Of a DNA stretch of 9,381 nucleotides, positions 1-6,761 are shown piece by piece; position 1 is the stretch's first letter, and the number at the start of each line of letters is the position of its first letter. A model generated the notes under the pieces. That model saw only the letters and a list, made by a program, of their open reading frames with translations. It did no database searches and was not told the DNA's origin. The DNA comes from Gammaproteobacteria bacterium (GTDB lineage: Bacteria; Pseudomonadota; Gammaproteobacteria; S012-40): contig JAOUPJ010000133.1 of assembly GCA_029879945.1 (NCBI GenBank), positions 1-9,381 on the forward strand, read 5' to 3'. The translations under genes were made by a program, and so were the position numbers.

Positions 1-857
1 CCTTCAGACATCAGCTGCGCCCCTTCCCGTACCGCAGTAAGGGGGGTCTTCAATTCATGTGAAACATAGTGTAGAAACTTGGCTTTCTTCTCTTCCAGGT
101 ATTTCAGCCGATTCCTGAGCCAGTTCAGCCGCTCACCCAGATATTCCAAATCGCGCGGCCCACTGACCTGGATCTCTTCAGCCAAGTCCCCATCGCCAAT
201 CTTTTTGATTGCATTGTCTATCTGACGTATGGGTCTGGACAATAATACTATAAAAACCACAGTAAAAATAATGGCACCCGGCACCACCCCCATAATCTCC
301 CAAAAGATGATATTTCGTGCCTGCTCCGAGATATCACCCATGATGGCCATTTCACTGTCTATCAAATCATTGGTGTCCTGCAGTAGAGACTGGGCCATCT
401 CGGTCAGGGAGATAAACTCCTGAACATTGGTTTTGTCTTTTTGATTGGAAGTCGTGATCCCCTGCAATCTGGAAAACAGGTTCAGCTCTACACCATCAAT
501 CGTCGACAATCTGTCGATCAAGGTATGTGTCAGTAACAGGGGCCTCAATTCACCAGAAGTCTGCCGGTAGCGCTCATGTCTCTCCAGATAGATTTGAATG
601 GACTGGGCATCTCCCAACACGAAGTATTGACGTATCGACCTTTCCATTGCCCCGATATGCTCCAATAAAGCCCGACTAAGCTGTGTGGCCTTTACGGCTC
701 GATACACAGCCTCCTGGCTCTGGTTCGTCAGCTTGTCTACAAAGAATGCACCCGTGACCAAGGCAACAATAAGCGGCAGGGAAACCAGGGAAAACCCGGC
801 AATTACCAGCTCAAAAAAAGATCGTGGGTGCGCGAACCACAGCTGTTTTCTGTCCAT
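1..857 (-). CDS. glrK: Sensor histidine kinase, GlrK/QseE-like (partial, C-terminus outside window)
   Basis: I translated this by hand from the minus strand; it is open for 285 codons and runs off the left edge. It is an inner-membrane sensor kinase. Residues about 15-40 form a first membrane helix, 41-183 a mostly helical periplasmic sensor region, and 184-206 a second membrane helix. A HAMP linker follows at about 207-258 (starting SRPIRQID). The dimerisation/phosphoacceptor motif FLHYVSHELKTPLTAVREG spans 261-279, with His267 as the expected autophosphorylation site. The spacing and the LKTPLTAVREGA wording resemble GlrK (QseE) of gammaproteobacteria, which phosphorylates the sigma-54 activator GlrR. 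The ATPase domain and any partner regulator lie beyond the window. There is no PAS domain, so it is not a typical PhoR. The ATG is well fixed: an in-frame TGA lies just upstream, and GAGAG provides a modest ribosome site. The gene is divergent from pstS. The kinase call is very secure; the GlrK assignment is moderately so. Confidence 0.88.
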   Translation of the reverse strand, partial: MDRKQLWFAHPRSFFELVIAGFSLVSLPLIVALVTGAFFVDKLTNQSQEAVYRAVKATQLSRALLEHIGAMERSIRQYFVLGDAQSIQIYLERHERYRQTSGELRPLLLTHTLIDRLSTIDGVELNLFSRLQGITTSNQKDKTNVQEFISLTEMAQSLLQDTNDLIDSEMAIMGDISEQARNIIFWEIMGVVPGAIIFTVVFIVLLSRPIRQIDNAIKKIGDGDLAEEIQVSGPRDLEYLGERLNWLRNRLKYLEEKKAKFLHYVSHELKTPLTAVREGAQLMSE

Positions 858-1173
858 TTTTGTCTCTCACACTCAGGTGGTCGGCGAGCCAGTGGATGTC
901 AGCGATGGGGCGTATACCCTGCTTGCCACCCCGTCTTCGACTTGGTGTCTTAAAAAACCGCAATTAACTCAATGTAAATCAATCAATTATTACGGTCTTC
1001 GGGCCACAACGATGGGCTACACTTAGTGTGGCCGCTACAGGGCTGACTGGCACTCCAAACATAAAGTTACTTTCTCTATTGTAACAAATTATGCCCGGGA
1101 GAGACTGAGTACATAGTAAGAGAACCAAATTCGTACCAATACACTCTTCTGAATCGCCATGAGAGCATCTGAA
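858..1173. other. Divergent intergenic region between sensor kinase and pstS
   Basis: About 316 bases without a convincing gene; the open frames across it give no protein-like translation. It must hold the promoters of both the leftward kinase and the rightward pst operon. The stretch 961-1000 is AT-rich. A 19-bp near-palindrome lies at 1015-1033, and a GTTAC-N10-GTAAC inverted repeat lies at 1066-1085. I could not find a strong paired -35/-10 promoter on either strand. There is no good tandem CTGTCAT Pho box; the nearest match, at 1056-1073, agrees mainly in the AT-rich spacer. No sigma-54 (TGGCAC-N5-TTGCA) site was seen on the kinase side. Confidence 0.6.
1015..1033. promoter_or_regulatory. 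19-bp near-palindrome, candidate operator
   Basis: The sequence GGCTACACT-T-AGTGTGGCC has 9-base arms around a single central base, with one mismatch (T1018 against G1030, which would be a G-U pair in RNA). It sits in the divergent gap about 160 bases before the kinase start and about 140 bases before pstS, a plausible position for a regulator controlling either promoter. An overlapping inverted repeat, GGCCACA (1002-1008) with TGTGGCC (1027-1033), shares its right arm. The regulator is unknown. Confidence 0.35.
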
Positions 1174-2016
1174 ATGAGAATTTACTCAACTCTATTGATT
1201 AGCTGGACACTGATATCCTCCCTGTCTGCGTGTGGACCGTCATCCAAACCCGAATTACCGAGCAGCGAAACAACCCGGATCACTGTCACCGGCTCCAGCA
1301 CCATTGCCCCCTTGGCCGCAGAACTGGCGAAAAAGTTTGAAACTGAACATCCAGAATTTCGTATTGATGTTCAAACAGGTGGGTCCTCCCGTGGAATTTC
1401 CGATGTGCGCAGTTCGATTGCACACATTGGCATGGTTTCCCGGGCGCTCTATGAATCCGAATCAGACCTGAACCATCACCTGATTGCGAGAGACGGAGTA
1501 ACTATCATTGCCCACGGTAAAAATCCTGTGAAAAATCTCTCTCGACAACAAATTATCGATATCTACACCGGAAAAATTCGTAATTGGTCAATGGTGGGTG
1601 GCGACGACAAACCCGTCACCGTTGTACACAAAGCAGAGGGACGTTCAACGCTCGAAGTGTTTCTGGCCTATACGAAGTTAAAAAACACACAGATCAAAGC
1701 AGACAGCATCATTGGCGACAACCAACAAGGGTTAAAGCTTGTGGCCAATAATCCCAACGCCATTGCCTATGTCTCCATCGGCGCTGCCGAGTACGACGCG
1801 GCTCACGGGCTGTCGATAAAACTCATCGATTTGGATGGCATAGAGGCGAGTACGCAGAATGTTCGCAATGGTCGTTTTCCCATTACCCGTGATTTAAATT
1901 TTGTGACCAAAGGAAACCCTTCCGAGGCCACTCAACGCTTTCTTGAATTTGCGGTCAGAGAATACAATCAAAATATCGTAGAAGGATTGGGGTTTGTCGC
2001 TGCAGATGCTCCGTGA
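1174..2016 (+). CDS. pstS: Phosphate ABC transporter substrate-binding lipoprotein PstS
   Basis: Periplasmic phosphate-binding component of the high-affinity Pst importer. The N-terminus is a lipoprotein signal: a hydrophobic stretch ends in LSAC, with Cys20 as the predicted lipidated residue. The mature part shows PstS-family motifs: GSSTIAP at 40-46, the phosphate-contact-like TGGSSRG at 68-74, IGMVSRAL at 85-92, GRSTLEVF at 156-163 and AIAYVSIGAA at 196-205. At 280 residues it belongs to the shorter PstS class. I prefer the ATG at 1174 over the in-frame ATG at 1159. It has GAGAG 8 bases upstream and gives a normal-length signal peptide, whereas the region before 1159 has no ribosome site. 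The stop codon overlaps the start of pstC, so the genes form one operon with pstC, pstA and pstB. The family call is secure; specificity for phosphate is inferred from the complete operon. Confidence 0.93.
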   Translation: MRIYSTLLISWTLISSLSACGPSSKPELPSSETTRITVTGSSTIAPLAAELAKKFETEHPEFRIDVQTGGSSRGISDVRSSIAHIGMVSRALYESESDLNHHLIARDGVTIIAHGKNPVKNLSRQQIIDIYTGKIRNWSMVGGDDKPVTVVHKAEGRSTLEVFLAYTKLKNTQIKADSIIGDNQQGLKLVANNPNAIAYVSIGAAEYDAAHGLSIKLIDLDGIEASTQNVRNGRFPITRDLNFVTKGNPSEATQRFLEFAVREYNQNIVEGLGFVAADAP

Positions 2017-2848
2017 GAAAATTTTCCAAACACTGCTGAAGATCAGCGCCATACTCTGCGGCGGTATCGTGATATTTATTGCCCTGTTTATCGCGCTGGA
2101 ATCGATACCCTTTTTTCGTTCTACGCCGATCTACCGGCTCATCACCGATCAATCCTGGCACCCCACAGAACAACTCTTTAATCTAGCCCCCATGCTTTGG
2201 GGTAGCATCTATGCGGTTTCACTGGCGATCTTGATCGCGGTTCCTATAGGAATACTTGTGGCGATCTATATACAATTCTATGCACAATCGCTGATTCAGT
2301 CTTTAGTGTTGCAGATTGTGCAAATCCTATCGGGCGTGCCTTCGGTGGTGTTTGGCCTTTGGGGACTGGTCGTACTTTCTCCCCTCATTGCGCAAATAAG
2401 TGGACCAGGGACGAGCCTATTGGCGGGTGGAATAATGCTTTCGATTATCGTCCTACCCTTGATTGTCATCATCACCAACGCGCAAATAGAGCAATTTGAG
2501 GAAGACTATATCAAGAGCGCACTGGCCCTGGGAATGAGTAGGCAATCCATCATTATACGCGTGATTTTGCCGGGCATTTCGTCCGGACTCTATGCGGGGA
2601 TCAGTTTACAGATCGGCCGTGCACTGGGTGAGACCATGGTGGTATTGATGGTCTGTGGTAATGTGGTGCAAGCACCACTCAATCCGTTTGAGCCCGTGCG
2701 GGCACTCACTGCCAACATCGCCCTGGAAATGGCCTATGCCCTGGGTGATCACCGAAGCGCGCTATTTGTTAGCGGGCTACTTCTGCTGCTTCTGGTCAGT
2801 GCAATCAGTATGGCGCAAACCAAAAACCGGACGATTGCCTATGTGTAG
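1994..2848 (+). CDS. pstC: Phosphate ABC transporter permease PstC
   Basis: Inner-membrane permease that pairs with PstA to form the phosphate channel. About six membrane helices are visible, at roughly 17-40, 68-95, 103-134, 141-162, 194-224 and 255-273. The permease EAA loop, which docks on PstB, lies at about 174-193 (KSALALG through VILP). The stretch ILSGVPSVVFGLWG at 111-124 and GRALGETM at 208-215 are typical of PstC. I chose the TTG at 1994 because AAGGA (1982-1986) sits 7 bases before it. An in-frame ATG at 2006 is the alternative and would shorten the protein by four residues, but it lacks a nearby ribosome site. The start overlaps the pstS end by 23 bases (11 with the ATG), suggesting translational coupling. 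The stop overlaps the pstA start. Confidence 0.93.
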   Translation: MSLQMLREKIFQTLLKISAILCGGIVIFIALFIALESIPFFRSTPIYRLITDQSWHPTEQLFNLAPMLWGSIYAVSLAILIAVPIGILVAIYIQFYAQSLIQSLVLQIVQILSGVPSVVFGLWGLVVLSPLIAQISGPGTSLLAGGIMLSIIVLPLIVIITNAQIEQFEEDYIKSALALGMSRQSIIIRVILPGISSGLYAGISLQIGRALGETMVVLMVCGNVVQAPLNPFEPVRALTANIALEMAYALGDHRSALFVSGLLLLLLVSAISMAQTKNRTIAYV

Positions 2849-3698
2849 AACTGCCTTACCTAAAAACAATCGTTTTGAGACTTTGGAATTTTTTTCAACT
2901 ATGGCAGCCTTCGTTCCCGTCGCCTTTTTCTTAGTGCTGTTTGGTCAAATCCTGGTAGACGGGATATCAGGCCTTAGCTGGGATTTCCTCACCCAAAATC
3001 CTTTAGACGCAGGACGCCAAGGTGGTATCGCCTCAATAGTCCTCTCCACCGCATACATCCTGGGTATCTGTTTGATCATCACTATTCCTTTCGGACTGAT
3101 GCTTGCTATCTACCTCACACTAAATGAAAACAACACCAATGGATCATTGTTGTTTTTGAGAAGAAGTATTATGGTGCTTGCCGGCATGCCGTCTATCGTG
3201 GTGGGTCTGTTTGGGAATGCCTTTTTCAGTATCAGCCTGGGTTTGGGCTTTTCTATACTCTCCGGCGGACTGACGTTAGCATGTATGGTCTTACCCTTTT
3301 TTATCCTGGTCAGCGAACAGGCCCTGCGTAGCGTACCAAAGCACTACTATATAAACGCCTATGCCTTGGGCCTGAATCAGAGTTCTACCCTATTTAAAAT
3401 TGCCCTACCCCTGGCCATCCCTGGTATTGGTGCAGCGCTCATACTCAGCATTGGCCGGGCGTTGGCAGAAACCGCCGCTCTTATTTTCACTGCGGGTTAT
3501 GTAACAAGAACACCGGAAAGCGTTCTCGATTCCGGTCGGGCCTTATCGGTGCATATCTTTGATCTGGCCATGAACGTTCCTGGCGGAAATCAGAATGCCT
3601 TTTCAACGGCTTTGGTTTTGATTATTTTCCTTATATTGCTCAGTATCGCCACCCGTTTTCTTGGCAAATCATTGGTGAATAGAGTAGGTGTCGTTTAA
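2841..3698 (+). CDS. pstA: Phosphate ABC transporter permease PstA
   Basis: Second membrane subunit of the Pst phosphate importer. At 285 residues it matches the usual PstA size. Membrane helices are visible at about 19-42, 63-93, 106-130, 138-158, 190-220 and 253-272. The EAA loop lies at about 173-192 (NAYALGL through ALPLA). GMPSIVVGLFG at 115-125 and GRALAETAALIFTAG at 205-219 are family hallmarks, as is the C-terminal SGRALSVHIFDLAMNVPGG segment at 231-249. The frame stays open upstream inside pstC, but that part is only a shadow of pstC. The ATG at 2841 overlaps the pstC stop by 8 bases, in keeping with the rest of the operon, and its ribosome site is weak (GGA about 9 bases away), so translation probably depends on coupling. 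The stop is TAATG, shared with pstB. Confidence 0.93.
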   Translation: MCRTALPKNNRFETLEFFSTMAAFVPVAFFLVLFGQILVDGISGLSWDFLTQNPLDAGRQGGIASIVLSTAYILGICLIITIPFGLMLAIYLTLNENNTNGSLLFLRRSIMVLAGMPSIVVGLFGNAFFSISLGLGFSILSGGLTLACMVLPFFILVSEQALRSVPKHYYINAYALGLNQSSTLFKIALPLAIPGIGAALILSIGRALAETAALIFTAGYVTRTPESVLDSGRALSVHIFDLAMNVPGGNQNAFSTALVLIIFLILLSIATRFLGKSLVNRVGVV

Positions 3699-4537
3699 TG
3701 ACTGCAAATAGTATTACCCTGGATCGCATCACCGATATCGATCAACAACAAACAGACCGGCTGGACTTGCGCCAGCCATACATTGAATTTGAAGGTGTAA
3801 ACCTAGTCATTGATAAAGAGTCCGTACTTCGTGACATCAAATTCAAAGTTCCCAGAAATCAGATAACCGCCATTATTGGTCCTTCAGGCAGCGGCAAATC
3901 CAGTCTCCTCAATACCATTACCCGACTGACAGACATGATTCCCGCTACCCACCTGCAGGGTAAAATTTGTATTGAGGGCGAAGATATCGTGGCCGACTCT
4001 ACGGACCTGCTTAAACTGCGTCGCGACATTGGTATGATATTTCAAAAACCCACTCCCTTTCCTTTTTCCATCCAAAAGAATTTTGAACTGCCCCTCAAAG
4101 AGATCGGTATTCGTGGAAAAAAGGAGATCATTGAGAGGATGGAACAGGCCCTATACGATGTGGGTCTGTTAGACGAACTCAATGGCCGATTTGATAAACC
4201 CGCTCAGTCTCTTTCCGGTGGACAACAGCAAAGGCTTTGCATTGCCAGGGCGCTATGTCTCAAACCCAAGGCACTCATTATGGATGAGCCTTGCAGCGCG
4301 TTGGACCCCCACTCCACCCAAACCATTGAACACTTAATGCTACGCCTCAAGGAACGACATACCCTGCTAGTTGTGACTCACAATCTCGCTCAGGCCAGGC
4401 GTGTTTCTGACTATTGCGGTGTACTGTGGAAAGTGGAAAACGCAGGTCAACTCATTGAGGCTGCACCAACCCGTGTCTTGTTTGAAAACCCTCGACACAA
4501 ACTCACGCGAGACTACATCTACGGCCTCCAAGGCTAA
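3698..4537 (+). CDS. pstB: Phosphate ABC transporter ATP-binding protein PstB
   Basis: Cytoplasmic ATPase that powers phosphate import through PstC and PstA. All ABC motifs are intact: Walker A GPSGSGKSS at 61-69, Q-loop Gln116 in MIFQKPTPFPFS, signature LSGGQQQR at 172-179, Walker B ALIMDEP at 192-198, D-loop SALD at 200-203 and the switch His228 in VVTHN. The phrases FQKPTPFPFSI and DEPCSALDP are characteristic of PstB rather than of other ABC ATPases. The 279-residue length is slightly above the usual 250-260 because of an N-terminal extension of about 25 residues before the first beta strand. The ATG overlaps the pstA stop as TAATG. The operon usually continues with phoU, but here the next gene is an alkaline phosphatase. 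Confidence 0.96.
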   Translation: MTANSITLDRITDIDQQQTDRLDLRQPYIEFEGVNLVIDKESVLRDIKFKVPRNQITAIIGPSGSGKSSLLNTITRLTDMIPATHLQGKICIEGEDIVADSTDLLKLRRDIGMIFQKPTPFPFSIQKNFELPLKEIGIRGKKEIIERMEQALYDVGLLDELNGRFDKPAQSLSGGQQQRLCIARALCLKPKALIMDEPCSALDPHSTQTIEHLMLRLKERHTLLVVTHNLAQARRVSDYCGVLWKVENAGQLIEAAPTRVLFENPRHKLTRDYIYGLQG

Positions 4538-4538
4538 C

Positions 4539-4567
4539 TCGATTCTAGTCTTCTAGAAAGCTATAAT
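4539..4567 (+). promoter_or_regulatory. Candidate sigma-70 promoter for the alkaline phosphatase gene
   Basis: A perfect TATAAT lies at 4562-4567, 32 bases before the alkaline phosphatase ATG and just after the pstB stop. The best -35 at 17-base spacing is TCGATT (4539-4544), matching TTGACA at only three positions. The palindrome TTCTAGAA (4551-4558) lies in the spacer. The gene may therefore have its own promoter as well as read-through from pst. AAGGA at 4582-4586 is the probable ribosome site, with a rather long 13-base spacing. Confidence 0.4.
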
Positions 4568-4599
4568 GATTCCTATATTTCAAGGAACTTCTCACTCTG

Positions 4600-5682
4600 A
4601 TGCGTTTCATTGCTTTGTTTGTTTTGGTATTTCTACTCCCGTTTCCCTTGCATGCCGGTGATGCACCGAGAAACATCATCCTATTGATTGGTGACGGCAT
4701 GGGGCTCGCGCAAATCAGTGCCGCCAGAAAAATTCGCAAAGACTTGTCCATCACCCAGATCAAACAGATTGCGTTGATGTCTACCGATTCTGCCGATGAC
4801 TACGTGACAGACTCCGCTGCATCAGCCACTGCTATGGCAGGTGGAGTTAAAACAAACAATGGCTTTATCGGTTTAGACCCAAATAAAAAAAGACTGAAAA
4901 ATATTTTTGAAATTGCCAAAGAAAAAGGTCTGCAAACAGCGGTGATTGCCACATCGCGTATTACCCATGCCACGCCGGCTGCCTTTGTGGCACATGTGGA
5001 TTCAAGGGAAAAGGAACTGGATATTGCCCTGCAGTTGAGTCAATCCTCAGTTGATCTGCTACTGGGCGGCGGCGCGGATATGTTTTTACCACACAAAGGC
5101 CTCGGCGGAAAACGCAACGACGGCAGAAACTTACTGCAAAAACAAGGTAATGACAAACTGATCACACGCAGCGTGCATCAGTATCTTTCTTCTGACAGGC
5201 TCCCACAACTCGCGTTGATCGAAACCGATGACCTGCCGCGCGCAAGAAATCGTCATTACTCACTGGGCCAACTGCTGCAAAAGGCATTAAGCTTGCTGGA
5301 GAAAGAAAAAAGGGGATTTTTAATAATGATAGAAGGCTCGCAGATAGACTGGGGCGGGCATAAAAAAGATCTGGATTATGTAATCGAGGAAATGCTGGAT
5401 TTTGATTCTGCGGTAAACATCGCCCTTCAATATGCAAAGAAAGACCCGCACACTCTTGTACTTGTCACTGGCGACCACGAAACCGGAGGACTCTCCCTAC
5501 TTGCCTATGACAAATCCGTAAACCGTTTTAACGGCTATTCCTTTGCAAGCCGGCACCACAGTGGTACTCTGATTCCTCTGTTTAGCTTCGGTCCGGGGAG
5601 CGAACAATTTCAAGGACTCATGGAAAACTCCACACTGGGAAAACATCTTGTGGATATAATATCCTCTCAAAAAACCAAGTAG
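4600..5682 (+). CDS. phoA: Secreted alkaline phosphatase, PhoA family
   Basis: Periplasmic or secreted metal-dependent phosphomonoesterase that frees phosphate from organic esters. Residues 1-19 are a Sec signal peptide, with probable cleavage after LHA. The alkaline phosphatase metal and catalytic residues can be aligned: Asp32 in LIGDGMG, nucleophile Ser72 in VTDSAASATA, His123 and Thr125 in THATPAAF, Glu245, Asp250 and His254 in EGSQIDWGGH, Asp292 and His293 in GDHETGG, and His320 in RHHSG. Positions equivalent to E. coli Asp153 and Lys328 are His123 and Trp251, as in the Vibrio-type enzyme. At 360 residues it is compact beside the roughly 470 of E. coli PhoA. The C-terminus is plain and hydrophilic, with no GlyGly-CTERM. 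It follows pstB by 62 bases and precedes the rhombosortase by 5, which fits a phosphate-starvation role. Substrate range cannot be judged from sequence. Confidence 0.93.
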   Translation: MRFIALFVLVFLLPFPLHAGDAPRNIILLIGDGMGLAQISAARKIRKDLSITQIKQIALMSTDSADDYVTDSAASATAMAGGVKTNNGFIGLDPNKKRLKNIFEIAKEKGLQTAVIATSRITHATPAAFVAHVDSREKELDIALQLSQSSVDLLLGGGADMFLPHKGLGGKRNDGRNLLQKQGNDKLITRSVHQYLSSDRLPQLALIETDDLPRARNRHYSLGQLLQKALSLLEKEKRGFLIMIEGSQIDWGGHKKDLDYVIEEMLDFDSAVNIALQYAKKDPHTLVLVTGDHETGGLSLLAYDKSVNRFNGYSFASRHHSGTLIPLFSFGPGSEQFQGLMENSTLGKHLVDIISSQKTK

Positions 5683-5687
5683 ACCCT

Positions 5688-6284
5688 ATGCTAATCTTTC
5701 CCCAATTCTATCTGGCTTTCACCATCATCGCCTTGTGTCTGGCCATCGCTGCCAGTGGCACGAACGTTACCGATGTCTTGCGTTATGATCGCTTGGCCAT
5801 TGGAGAGCATGAATATTGGCGACTGATCAGCTCTCATTTTGTGCATCTAAGTTGGATGCATCTCTTGATGAACCTGTTGGGCCTGATGCTGGTATTCTTT
5901 TTCTTTTTTTCGGTCTACACAGTCAGGGCATGGATAGGCCTGCTACTCTTTAGCAGTCTTTTAACTGGCCTTTTGATTCTCATCTTCAACGCAGAAATAC
6001 GTTGGTATGTGGGGCTTTCGGGTACACTGCACGGGCTCTTTATCGCTGGCGCTTTGGGGAATCTAAGGGTTAGGCGTCTTGAAAGTATCGCCCTGTTGGT
6101 TTTACTCACTATCAAACTGGCCTGGGAACAGTTAATGGGGCCACTACCCGGCTCGGAAGAAACGGCGGGGGGGCCCGTGTTGGTGGACGCCCATTTTTTT
6201 GGTGCCATATCGGGCCTGATATTTTATTTTTTGTTTGGGCTGCTTGATCGTTCTAAGGCAGAAGCGGGGGAGAGAGAGAACTAG
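5688..6284 (+). CDS. rrtA: Rhombosortase (rhomboid-family GlyGly-CTERM serine protease)
   Basis: Intramembrane serine protease of the rhomboid family. The 198 residues include several hydrophobic helices (about 5-23, 56-76, 81-100, 107-124, 132-148, 166-186). The rhomboid HFVHLSWMHLLMN segment lies at 50-62. The catalytic Ser111 sits in WYVGLSGTLHG (106-116), with His169 in VDAHFFGA (166-173) as general base. The segment KLAWEQLMGPLPGSE (143-157) followed by GGPVLVDAH is specific to rhombosortase rather than to GlpG. Known rhombosortases cut proteins bearing a C-terminal GlyGly-CTERM signal (Gly-Gly, membrane helix, basic tail) during export, for example Vibrio proteases. No protein in this window carries that signal, so the substrates must lie elsewhere. 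The ATG is 5 bases after the alkaline phosphatase stop, so the two are very likely co-transcribed. The gene ends 21 bases from a convergent gene. Confidence 0.9.
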   Translation: MLIFPQFYLAFTIIALCLAIAASGTNVTDVLRYDRLAIGEHEYWRLISSHFVHLSWMHLLMNLLGLMLVFFFFFSVYTVRAWIGLLLFSSLLTGLLILIFNAEIRWYVGLSGTLHGLFIAGALGNLRVRRLESIALLVLLTIKLAWEQLMGPLPGSEETAGGPVLVDAHFFGAISGLIFYFLFGLLDRSKAEAGEREN

Positions 6285-6305
6285 TCATTTTTACGAGTGC
6301 CGGAC

Positions 6306-6761
6306 CTAATTGCTATTTTTAGCCGTCAGCCGATGCGCCAGAATGCCAGCAATATTGTGCATGATGACATAGCCTACATGGGGATACTTGCGCACCACAT
6401 CATGGAAAATGCGTCCGAATAGCTGCAGTAAAACTGAATCCTGCGTCGCCACCGCACTGGCAGTACGTTTGATGTCACAAACCAGACCAATCTCTCCCAG
6501 GATCTCCCCAGCTTTCATGGTGTGCACTGGGCCTACGCCCTCTACATTGATTTGTATTTCGCCAGTAAGCAGTATGAACATACTTGCGCCATCATCACCC
6601 TGCTTAAACAAGGTCTCACCTTGTCTCGCTTCGGTACTTGAGCACATACCCAAAACCTTGAAGTACTCATCTTCGGCGAGACCAGTAAAAACATCAAGCT
6701 TTTTAAGTATTTGTACTGCTTTTGAGCGGACGACTATCCTTTCAGACGGTTTTGCAGCCAC
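6306..6761 (-). CDS. Stand-alone cyclic nucleotide-binding domain protein
   Basis: A 151-residue protein made almost entirely of one CRP-type cNMP-binding domain. The beta-roll begins near residue 40, with RQGETLFKQGD (46-56) and SMFILLTGEIQI (60-71). The phosphate-binding cassette is at about 86-103 and keeps the key GE (Gly89, Glu90) and RTA (Arg99-Ala101) residues, so ligand binding is plausible. A helical C-terminal segment follows (119-147), but there is no helix-turn-helix domain, so it is not a CRP-like transcription factor. There are no membrane helices. The start is GTG at 6761; an in-frame TAG lies 18 bases upstream and no ATG lies between. The ribosome site is poor (GGGG about 8 bases upstream). 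It is transcribed alone, convergent with the rhombosortase gene. Its partner and ligand (cAMP, cGMP or none) are unknown. Confidence 0.87.
   Translation of the reverse strand: MAAKPSERIVVRSKAVQILKKLDVFTGLAEDEYFKVLGMCSSTEARQGETLFKQGDDGASMFILLTGEIQINVEGVGPVHTMKAGEILGEIGLVCDIKRTASAVATQDSVLLQLFGRIFHDVVRKYPHVGYVIMHNIAGILAHRLTAKNSN

Noticed and set aside
685..1026. Open frame of 113 codons on the plus strand.
   Set aside because: It is antisense to the start of the sensor kinase gene, whose translation shows clear membrane and kinase motifs. The plus-strand product has no recognisable features.
858..1158. A glmY-like small RNA gene upstream of the GlrK-like kinase, by analogy with E. coli.
   Set aside because: I found no sigma-54 promoter, GlrR-type TGTC-N10-GACA site or convincing terminator on the minus strand in this gap.
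4551..4558. The palindrome TTCTAGAA occurs here and again at 6790-6797, both near probable promoters.
   Set aside because: An 8-base palindrome found twice in 9 kb is only weakly unexpected, and the two contexts differ in strand and gene. I see no further flanking similarity.
6285..6305. Possible bidirectional terminator between the convergent rhombosortase and cyclic nucleotide-binding genes.
   Set aside because: The 21-base gap contains only a short T-run and no inverted repeat, so no terminator can be supported there.
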